The position numbers and the translations under genes were made by a program. A DNA stretch of 5,954 nt from an uncultured Cyanobium sp. (GTDB lineage Bacteria > Cyanobacteriota > Cyanobacteriia > PCC-6307 > Cyanobiaceae): positions 1-5,954 of the forward strand of contig CALFOF010000273.1 in NCBI GenBank assembly GCA_937919075.1, given 5' to 3'. How positions within the stretch are numbered: position 1 is the stretch's first letter; each line of letters begins with the position of its first letter. A model generated the notes under the pieces. That model ran no database searches and was not told where the DNA came from. It saw only the letters and a program-made list of their open reading frames with translations. Below are positions 1-5,954 of this stretch, piece by piece.

Positions 1-92
1 GCCTGCCGATCGAGGTCCAGCTCCAGGCCACCGCCAAGGGCTTGATTCCCTATGTGCCGGCGCTGCGGGCTCAGCCGCGCGGCAGGGCCTAG
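1..92 (+). CDS. 3' end of an unidentified upstream gene (partial)
   Basis: Reading from base 3, 29 codons are open up to a TAG at 90-92, and nearly all of them end in G or C, as expected for a real gene in this genome. The frame used by the next gene is also open here but has poor third-position GC, so it is not the coding frame at this point. The C-terminal peptide reads LPIEVQLQATAKGLIPYVPA and ends in a basic tail. I do not recognise the family. The next gene starts only 5 bases after this stop, so the two are probably co-transcribed. An alternative is that this is the N-terminal part of the helicase, disconnected by a frameshift. Confidence 0.6.
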   Translation, partial: LPIEVQLQATAKGLIPYVPALRAQPRGRA

Positions 93-97
93 CGCCG

Positions 98-2773
98 GTG
101 GTTTCGGTCCCTGAGGTTCTGGTCGACGAGCTCCCCAGCCAGTCCCGCATCGAGCGCCTGGCGGCGGTGCTGGTGGCGGCGGGCCGGGTGACGCCAGCCC
201 TGGACACCGACGGCGCTGGCGGCCTGGTGGCCCGCTGGTGGCCGCTGCCGGCGCCGGAGGATCGCCCCTGGCTGGAGGCGCTGCTGCCCGACGACGGGCC
301 CGCCAGCCAGCGCCGCCTGGCCGAGGCCCTGGCGGCCGCTGTCGACCGGCTGGTGCGGCAGCGGTTGCGGGCTGCACCCGGGGCGCTGGGGTCGACCCCC
401 AAACCCACCTCGGCGTCGGCCCCGTTGGCGCAGGCCTGGCTGAGGGCCCTGGCGGCCGACGACCCCCGGCTGCCGGCGCCGCTGGCCGCCACGGCGGGCG
501 CCAGCAGCGAGCAGGTGGCCAGCTGGGTGCGCCAGGCGGTGGCCCCCGGCGGTGATCTGCGCCTGGCCCTGCGTTGCCACGAGCCGGCCGATGGCCGCCG
601 CCGCCGCTGGACCATCGAGCTGCTGCTTGGCCCCGCCGCCGATCCCAGCCTGCTGCTGCCCCTGGCCGATTTCTGGGCCGGTGCCACCCCGTTTGCGCCC
701 AACGCCTTCGAGGCGGTGTTGCAGCAGCTGGGCCTGCTCACGCGCCTGGCACCGGAGCTGGCGGCGCTGCTGCGGCAGGCGGCGCCCGCCCAGCTGGAGC
801 TGGAGGAAGGGGAGTTGGTGAGCCTGGTGAGCGGCCGGGCGGCCCTGCTGGCGGAGGCCGGCTTCGGCCTGCTGCTGCCCAGCGGCCTGCGGCAGGTGTC
901 GCGGTTGGGGCTGCGGGCTCAGATCAAGGCCGCCAGGGGCAAGGGCGGCAAGGCGGCGCCGGCCGGCTCCGGCGGCGGCCTGGATCTGGCCCGGCTGTTC
1001 CAGTTCGAGTGGCAGGCGGTGCTGGGCGATCAGCCGCTCAGCCAGGCCGACCTGGAGGCCCTGCAGCGGGCCGCCGCCCTCAAGCGGCCGCTGGTGCGCC
1101 TGCGCGGCCAGTGGACCCTGGTGGATGCCGCCGCCGTGGCGGGATTGCTGCGCCTAGCGGGCCAGCCGGGGGAGGCCAGTGGCGCCGAGCTGCTGCGTGG
1201 CGGCCTCGGCCTGGAGCGGCTGGGCATGCCGGCGGAGCTGGAGCTGGCGGGGGTGGAGGCGCCCGGGCCCTTGGGCACCCTGCTCGCCGGCGATCTGCAC
1301 AGCCGGGCCGAACCCCTGCCCAGCCCCGTTGGTTTCGCCGGTGAGCTGCGCCCCTATCAGCAGCGGGGCCTGGGCTGGCTTGTGTTCCTCGGCCAGCTGG
1401 GGTTGGGGGCCTGCCTGGCCGACGACATGGGCCTGGGCAAGACCGCCCAGCTGATCGCCTCCCTGCTCGCCGACCCGCTCGAGGCCCCCACCCTGGTGGT
1501 GGCGCCGGTGTCGCTGCTGGGCAACTGGCAACGGGAGCTGGAGCGCTTCGCGCCGGGCTTGAAGCTGGCCCTGCACCACGGCCCGGAACGGCCCCGCACC
1601 CTGGCGGCCCTGCGCCGCAGCCTCAAGGCCCTCGGGCCGGGCGGTGTGCTGATCGCCAGCTATGGCGTGCTCAGCCGCGATGGGGCATTGCTGGCGAAGC
1701 TGGACTGGGGCCGGCTGGTGTTCGACGAGGCCCAGCAGCTCAAGAACCCCTACACCGCTGTGTCGCGGGCCGCGGCGGGGCTGCGGGCTGAGCGGCGCAT
1801 CGCCCTCACCGGCACACCGGTGGAAAACCGCCTGCTGGAGCTGTGGGCCCTTCTACAGCTGCTCAATCCCGGCTTGCTCGGCAGCCTGTCCCAGTTCCGC
1901 CAGCGCTTTGCGTTGCCGATCGAGCGCGACCACGACCCGGAGGCGGCCGAGCGGCTGCGGCGGCTCACAGCACCGTTTCTGCTGCGGCGCCTGAAGAGCG
2001 ATCCGGCGATCCTGCCCGACCTGCCGGGCCGCATCGAGCAGACCGAGCTGTGCACGCTCAGCGAGGAGCAGGCCACGCTGTATCAGGCGGTGGCCGATGA
2101 GCTGCTGGAGCAGGCGGAGCAGAGCGAGGGCATCGCCCGCCAGGGGCTGGTGCTGGCGGGCCTCACCCGGCTCAAGCAGGTGTGCAACCACCCCGCCCAC
2201 TACCTCGACGATGGCTCGGCGCTCGAGGGCCGCTCCGGCAAGCTGAGCCGCTGCGAGCAGCTGCTGGCGGCGATCCTGGAGGCCGGCGAGCGGGCGCTGA
2301 TCTTCACCCAGTACACCAGCTGGGGCGAGCGGCTGGCCCACCACCTGAGCCGTTGCTGCGGCGAGGAGCTGCTGTGGCTGCACGGCGGCCTGAGCCGGGC
2401 GCGGCGCGAGCAGCTGGTGGCACGCTTCAGTGAGCCCGAGGGGCCGCCGGTGTTTCTGCTCTCGATCAAGGCCGGCGGCACCGGCCTCAACCTCACCGCC
2501 GCCTCCCATGTGATCCACTACGACCGCTGGTGGAATCCGGCGGTGGAAGACCAGGCCACCGACCGGGCCCATCGCCTCGGCCAGCGGCGCACGGTGCATG
2601 TGCACAAGCTGGTGTGCGGCGGCACGGTGGAGGAGGGCATCGATGCGTTGATCCGCGGCAAGCGGGAGCTGGCCGAGCGCGTGGTGGGCAGCGGCGAGCA
2701 GGCCCTCAGCCAGCTCTCCACCGACGAGCTGCGCCGGTTGATTCAGCTGCGCGAGCCGCGGGGGGAGCGATGA
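98..2773 (+). CDS. SNF2-family DNA-dependent ATPase/helicase (HepA-like), cyanobacterial type
   Basis: This is a superfamily 2 SNF2 ATPase that would use ATP to translocate along DNA and remodel or strip nucleoprotein in the cytoplasm. Residues 1-290 are a family-specific N-terminal region. Residues about 295-345 look like the SNF2-associated DUF3670 domain (FEW at 303-305, W339). The first helicase lobe has Walker A DDMGLGKT at 442-449 (K448), the DEAQ box at 543-546 and motif III LTGTPVEN at 570-577. The second lobe has motif V KAGGTGLNL at 791-799 and motif VI DQATDRAHRLGQ at 818-829 with R823 and R826. All catalytic motifs are intact. The GTG at 98 is the first plausible start 5 bases after the upstream stop; its ribosome-binding site is weak. 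At 891 aa it appears shorter at the N-terminus than the roughly 1,000-aa relatives I know. It overlaps the following SWIM gene by 4 bases. Confidence 0.93.
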   Translation: MVSVPEVLVDELPSQSRIERLAAVLVAAGRVTPALDTDGAGGLVARWWPLPAPEDRPWLEALLPDDGPASQRRLAEALAAAVDRLVRQRLRAAPGALGSTPKPTSASAPLAQAWLRALAADDPRLPAPLAATAGASSEQVASWVRQAVAPGGDLRLALRCHEPADGRRRRWTIELLLGPAADPSLLLPLADFWAGATPFAPNAFEAVLQQLGLLTRLAPELAALLRQAAPAQLELEEGELVSLVSGRAALLAEAGFGLLLPSGLRQVSRLGLRAQIKAARGKGGKAAPAGSGGGLDLARLFQFEWQAVLGDQPLSQADLEALQRAAALKRPLVRLRGQWTLVDAAAVAGLLRLAGQPGEASGAELLRGGLGLERLGMPAELELAGVEAPGPLGTLLAGDLHSRAEPLPSPVGFAGELRPYQQRGLGWLVFLGQLGLGACLADDMGLGKTAQLIASLLADPLEAPTLVVAPVSLLGNWQRELERFAPGLKLALHHGPERPRTLAALRRSLKALGPGGVLIASYGVLSRDGALLAKLDWGRLVFDEAQQLKNPYTAVSRAAAGLRAERRIALTGTPVENRLLELWALLQLLNPGLLGSLSQFRQRFALPIERDHDPEAAERLRRLTAPFLLRRLKSDPAILPDLPGRIEQTELCTLSEEQATLYQAVADELLEQAEQSEGIARQGLVLAGLTRLKQVCNHPAHYLDDGSALEGRSGKLSRCEQLLAAILEAGERALIFTQYTSWGERLAHHLSRCCGEELLWLHGGLSRARREQLVARFSEPEGPPVFLLSIKAGGTGLNLTAASHVIHYDRWWNPAVEDQATDRAHRLGQRRTVHVHKLVCGGTVEEGIDALIRGKRELAERVVGSGEQALSQLSTDELRRLIQLREPRGER
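2762..2773 (+). promoter_or_regulatory. Translational coupling junction (ATGA overlap with SD-like GGGGAG)
   Basis: The ATG of the SWIM gene (2770-2772) overlaps the TGA stop of the helicase (2771-2773) as ATGA. A purine-rich GGGGAG at 2762-2767 lies only 2 bases before the ATG, closer than an ideal Shine-Dalgarno site. Translation of the second gene therefore probably depends on ribosomes finishing the helicase. This overlap decides the start of the SWIM gene; the frame stays open further upstream to about 2530 only as an overlap with helicase codons. Confidence 0.7.
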
Positions 2774-3525
2774 GCAGACGGGCGGCGCCGCTGGCGAATC
2801 AATGGTGGTCGCAGCGGTTCACGGCGGTGCTGGAGAGCTATGGGCTGGGGCCGCGCATGGAGCGGGGGCGCCGCTACGCCCGCGGCGGGCGGGTGCAGGA
2901 GCTGCTGGTGAAGGCGGGCCGTCTGGAGGCCCGGGTGCAGGGTTCAAGGGCCACCCCCTATCGGGTGAGCCTGCGCAGCGCCGCCCCCAGCAGGGCGCAA
3001 TGGAAGGCGCTGGAGCAGGCGATGGCCGCCCGCCTGGGCTGGACCGCCCAGCTGCTCAATGGCGAGGTGCCCCGCGATCTGGAGGAGCCGTTTGCGGCGG
3101 TGGGGGTGCCGTTGTTCCCGCGCCGCTGGGGCGATCTGCAGGTGCGCTGCGGCTGCCCTGACGACGCCGTGCCCTGCAAGCACATCGCCGCGGTGCTGTA
3201 TGTGTTCGCCCAGCGGCTGGATGAGGACCCCTGGCTGCTGCTGGCCTGGCATGGCCGCGACCGCGAGCAGCTGCTGGCCAGCCTGCGCTGCGATGCCCCC
3301 GAACCGCCCAACGCCGATGGCCTGCTCCCCTGGTGGCCCGTGGGTCTGCGGGCCCGCCCGGCGCCACGCCTCCAGCCCCCCGACCCGCTGCCACCCGATC
3401 CACCGGAGCGGGCGCTGCAGCGCCTGGGCCCGCTGGAGCTGCCCGGTATGGACGCCGGGGAAATGGAGCGGCGCCTGGCGGGGCTGTACCGGCAGCTGCT
3501 GGAGGGTGAGGGGGAGCTGAGGTGA
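2770..3525 (+). CDS. SWIM zinc-finger protein, partner of the SNF2 helicase
   Basis: A 251-aa protein with a SWIM-type zinc finger: C127-x-C129-x6-C136-x-H138 (sequence CGCPDDAVPCKH). SWIM fingers bind zinc and mediate DNA or protein contacts. The N-terminal half has the features usual for bacterial SWIM proteins found beside SNF2 genes: a WW..RF segment at 12-17, the basic GRRYARGGRV at 33-42 and VQGSR at 56-60. From about 175 the chain is Pro- and Arg-rich and probably flexible, and it ends in an acidic helix (229-248). No signal peptide or membrane segment is seen. The 4-base overlap with the helicase gene argues that both proteins act in one complex or pathway, perhaps with this one supplying target binding; that role is inference. 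The family assignment is firm, the cellular function is not known. Confidence 0.9.
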   Translation: MSRRAAPLANQWWSQRFTAVLESYGLGPRMERGRRYARGGRVQELLVKAGRLEARVQGSRATPYRVSLRSAAPSRAQWKALEQAMAARLGWTAQLLNGEVPRDLEEPFAAVGVPLFPRRWGDLQVRCGCPDDAVPCKHIAAVLYVFAQRLDEDPWLLLAWHGRDREQLLASLRCDAPEPPNADGLLPWWPVGLRARPAPRLQPPDPLPPDPPERALQRLGPLELPGMDAGEMERRLAGLYRQLLEGEGELR

Positions 3526-3542
3526 GAGCCCGATGGGGTGAG
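3524..3542 (+). repeat. Short direct repeat, copy 1 (GAGnGCCCGATGGGGTGAG)
   Basis: This 19-base stretch at the stop of the SWIM gene matches bases 3702-3720 at 18 of 19 positions, including a perfect 15-base core GCCCGATGGGGTGAG (3528-3542 and 3706-3720). The second copy lies inside the 3' end of the convergent ATPase gene. It may be a small duplication made when the ATPase gene was inserted here, or chance. Confidence 0.45.
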
Positions 3543-3574
3543 ACCTGTCCGAGGGCTGTGCCTTGAGCCCCATC
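3532..3574. terminator. Possible weak bidirectional terminator between convergent genes
   Basis: GATGGGG (3532-3538) pairs perfectly with CCCCATC (3568-3574) across a 29-base loop, placed exactly between the end of the SWIM gene and the end of the convergent ATPase gene. The second arm overlaps the last base or two of the ATPase stop. There is no run of T on either strand and the stem is only 7 bp, so this would be a poor intrinsic terminator. Position is the main argument for it. Confidence 0.25.
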
Positions 3575-4724
3575 ATCCCTGCAGCTGCGCCAGCCATTCG
3601 CCAGCAGGCACCACCATCACGCCACCGCGCTGCTCCACCTGGCGCGCATCCCGCACCAGCTGAATGGCTTCCGCGTCGGCAAACTGCTGCGCAAAACGCC
3701 CGAGGGCCCGATGGGGTGAGGTGTCGTTGAGCTTGCACTCCAGCAAGCGGATGAGTTGGCCATCACGGCTGAGGCAGAAATCCACCTCCGCACCGTCTTT
3801 GGTGCGGATGTAGTGAAGGCCGGCGTCACAGCCACTGCTGTGCGTGATCTGATGAACCTGCTGGCGCAGCAGGACAGCCACTGCATTCTCAAACTTCACA
3901 CCCGCATCGCCGTTGACCAGACCCGTGTCGCTGAAATACACCTTGGGGGCCTGGAGCAGGGCCCGGGCGATGTTGCGATGCCAGGGAGGCACCACGATCA
4001 CCACAGTGAGGGCCGCCAGGATGTCGAGGTAGCGACGCAGGGTGCTGGGAGACACGGCCAGATCCCGGGCCATGGAGGCCAGCGACAGTGGCGACCCCAC
4101 CCGTTGCCGCAGCAGATCCACAAACACCCGCATGGCGTTGATCTCCTGGAGGCGTGAGAACTCGAGGATGTCTTCGCGGATCAGGTCGGTGGTGTATTGG
4201 CGCCGCCAGCGCTGCGCATCTTCGGGCTGATTGGCTAGGCAGGGCTCGGGAAAGCCACCCCGTTCGATCAGGTGCAGCAGAGCCTGATCGGCGCTGCAAC
4301 CGCGATGGGCGCACCATTCGCGCACCGAGACCGGGTCGAGCTGCAAGGGCAGGTAGCGACCCGCCAGCGATTCCCCCGCCTGGCGAAAGGTGTCCATGCG
4401 AGCGCTACCGGTGACCAGCAGCGCCTGACCATCGGGCCTGGCGTCGATCACACCCTTCAGCCAGAGCTTCCACTGCGGCATTTTGTGGATCTCATCGAAC
4501 ACCAGCAGATCGGCTCTCGGGTTCCAGCTCTGTCGCAGTAGCACAGCCCGGTCGGCGGCCACATCCCAGTTGAGGTACTGGGCTGCGCGCTGGTGTTGCA
4601 TCAGCTGCCGCGCCAGGGTGGTCTTGCCCACCTGCCGGGGACCGGTGAGCAGCACGGTCTTGCGGGCCAGGTCGCGCTGGATCTGCCCAGCCAACTGACG
4701 ATGGATGCGTCCATCTGCCTGCAC
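3573..4724 (-). CDS. AAA_14 / DUF4143 ATP-binding protein
   Basis: A 383-aa P-loop ATPase of the AAA_14 plus DUF4143 type, near the usual family length. Walker A is GPRQVGKTT at 28-36 (K34), Walker B is LLVFDEIHK at 73-81 (D77, E78), and a sensor-like TGSAR is at 105-109. The family motif ERGGFPEP is at 154-161. Residues 213-237 (LSLASMARDLAVSPSTLRRY) look like a winged-helix or HTH unit. The C-terminal domain has FEN at 278-280, GAEVDF at 311-316 and LLECK at 327-331, arranged like a PD-(D/E)XK nuclease core with D315 and E329-x-K331. The start is GTG at 4724, about 27 residues before the P-loop as in relatives; an in-frame stop at 4743-4745 rules out anything longer, and no clear Shine-Dalgarno site is seen. 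Such genes are common in accessory and horizontally moving DNA. The physiological role is unknown, and nuclease activity is unproven. It is convergent with the SWIM gene and divergent from the SUMF1-fold gene. Confidence 0.92.
   Translation of the reverse strand: MQADGRIHRQLAGQIQRDLARKTVLLTGPRQVGKTTLARQLMQHQRAAQYLNWDVAADRAVLLRQSWNPRADLLVFDEIHKMPQWKLWLKGVIDARPDGQALLVTGSARMDTFRQAGESLAGRYLPLQLDPVSVREWCAHRGCSADQALLHLIERGGFPEPCLANQPEDAQRWRRQYTTDLIREDILEFSRLQEINAMRVFVDLLRQRVGSPLSLASMARDLAVSPSTLRRYLDILAALTVVIVVPPWHRNIARALLQAPKVYFSDTGLVNGDAGVKFENAVAVLLRQQVHQITHSSGCDAGLHYIRTKDGAEVDFCLSRDGQLIRLLECKLNDTSPHRALGRFAQQFADAEAIQLVRDARQVEQRGGVMVVPAGEWLAQLQG
3702..3720 (+). repeat. Short direct repeat, copy 2 (inside the ATPase gene)
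   Basis: This is the second copy of the 19-base repeat, 178 bases from the first and inside the ATPase coding sequence, where the opposite strand encodes the Thr-Ser-Pro-His-Arg-Ala segment at about residues 335-340. The single mismatch is at the fourth base (A in copy 1, G here). Confidence 0.45.
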
Positions 4725-4731
4725 TCTGAAA

Positions 4732-4747
4732 AAAAGTCGCGACTATT
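4732..4747. promoter_or_regulatory. Palindrome upstream of the ATPase gene, possible operator
   Basis: AGTCGCGACT (4735-4744) is a perfect 10-bp palindrome, and it extends to 16 bp with one mismatched pair (4734/4745). It follows a run of seven A and lies 11-20 bases before the GTG of the ATPase, in the 142-base divergent gap. A perfect two-fold site at this position suits a dimeric repressor. Since the ATPase carries an HTH-like segment, autoregulation is possible but is inference. No convincing -35/-10 pair could be assigned on either strand. Confidence 0.4.
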
Positions 4748-4866
4748 CATCAGTATGGGGGCAGATGGTCGCGCCCATGCCCTGCCAGCACGGTGTTGCG
4801 GTGCACCCGAAGCTGCCGAGGCCGAGGGGCCATAACCTGAGCCCCATCGGCCCCGCTTCCCCCGCC

Positions 4867-5757
<891 letters not shown>

Positions 5758-5832
5758 TTCTTTACCCTTCAACCCTTTAGATCTTTACTCTCGGCTGTTG
5801 GGTTTCTCGCTGCTTTTGAGGCTGCTGAGAGT

Positions 5833-5847
5833 GGCGCCGTAGGCGCC
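5833..5847 (+). other. Short hairpin GGCGCC-gta-GGCGCC
   Basis: Two identical self-complementary hexamers GGCGCC (5833-5838 and 5842-5847) are separated by GTA. They can form a 6-bp hairpin with a 3-base loop. It lies 75 bases after the stop of the SUMF1-fold gene with no following T-run. It could protect the 3' end of the transcript or form a cruciform; DGR targets sometimes have such a structure just after the VR, but this one is about 100 bases away. Confidence 0.35.
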
Positions 5848-5861
5848 TCGTATCCTGGTGT

Positions 5862-5880
5862 ACCCGCGACGAATGCGGGT
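5862..5880 (+). terminator. Possible intrinsic terminator after the SUMF1-fold gene
   Basis: ACCCGC (5862-5867) and GCGGGT (5875-5880) form a perfect 6-bp stem, with one more G-T wobble pair inward and a 5- to 7-base loop. The following TGTTCATT is only modestly T-rich, so termination would be inefficient. It is the second hairpin within 50 bases downstream of the gene, and the two together may end the transcript. Confidence 0.35.
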
Positions 5881-5954
5881 TGTTCATTCCCCGCTTGAGC
5901 GGCTCCGCACGCATCAACCTTCCATTGTCAATCCACCACGATCCCTGGCTACGT

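Noticed and set aside
1853..2605. A 250-codon open frame on the minus strand inside the helicase gene
   Set aside because: The plus strand here carries helicase motifs II to VI without interruption; the antisense peptide is low-complexity and a by-product of GC bias.
2530..2769. An N-terminal extension of the SWIM gene back into the helicase
   Set aside because: The extension is an out-of-frame reading of the helicase C-terminus, giving a Gly/Arg/Ala-rich peptide; the ATGA overlap at 2770 is the natural start.
98..4724. A DISARM-like or other known defence system built on the SNF2 helicase
   Set aside because: DISARM needs a methyltransferase with drmA/drmB/drmC-type genes beside the helicase. 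None is present, and a SWIM partner is typical of an ordinary bacterial SNF2 pair.
4705..4866. An earlier start for the SUMF1-fold gene at 4705
   Set aside because: It would overlap the ATPase start and run through the palindrome, and the added peptide shows no family resemblance; 4867 (or possibly 4765) fits better.
5758..5954. A DGR template repeat, reverse transcriptase or avd-like gene downstream
   Set aside because: No second copy of the VR framework or run of AAC codons is visible, and no open frame of useful length with recognisable content exists in these 197 bases.

Overview
The window looks like a piece of a GC-rich picocyanobacterial chromosome (Cyanobium/Synechococcus type). This is inferred from the strong G/C third-position bias, from a SNF2-like helicase of the cyanobacterial kind coupled to a SWIM zinc-finger gene, and from a SUMF1-fold gene of a style common in cyanobacteria. 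No rRNA or marker gene is present to confirm it.

Layout. Bases 1-92 hold the last 29 codons of an unidentified plus-strand gene. Five bases later a GTG opens a SNF2-family DEAD/DEAH-like helicase (98-2773, 891 aa). Its stop overlaps the ATG of a SWIM zinc-finger gene (2770-3525, 251 aa), so the two form a translationally coupled pair and probably one operon. A 47-base gap with a small inverted repeat separates them from a convergent gene (3573-4724, minus strand, 383 aa). That gene encodes an AAA_14/DUF4143 ATPase with an HTH-like segment and a C-terminal PD-(D/E)XK-like motif. A 142-base divergent intergenic region with a perfect 10-bp palindrome leads to a SUMF1/formylglycine-generating-enzyme-fold gene on the plus strand (4867-5757, 296 aa).

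The most interesting part is the 3' end of that last gene, about 5641-5736. Every codon at the positions that would be diversified is NNC, and the invariant scaffold between them matches what a template full of AAC codons would give after adenine-specific mutagenesis. All ten Asn/Asp/His/Tyr codons from 5641 to the stop end in C. In the 240 bases just upstream only 8 of 21 do, and in the SWIM gene 9 of 21. This is the signature of a diversity-generating retroelement (DGR) variable region. No template repeat, reverse transcriptase or accessory gene (avd type) is visible, so those would lie beyond 5954 or act in trans.

How the genes relate. The helicase and SWIM protein probably act together on DNA or nucleoprotein. 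The ATPase and the SUMF1-fold gene belong to families frequent in accessory regions and diverge from a shared control region, but a functional link between them is not shown. Bases 5758-5954 contain no gene I can support. They hold two small hairpins and a less GC-rich stretch just after the stop.
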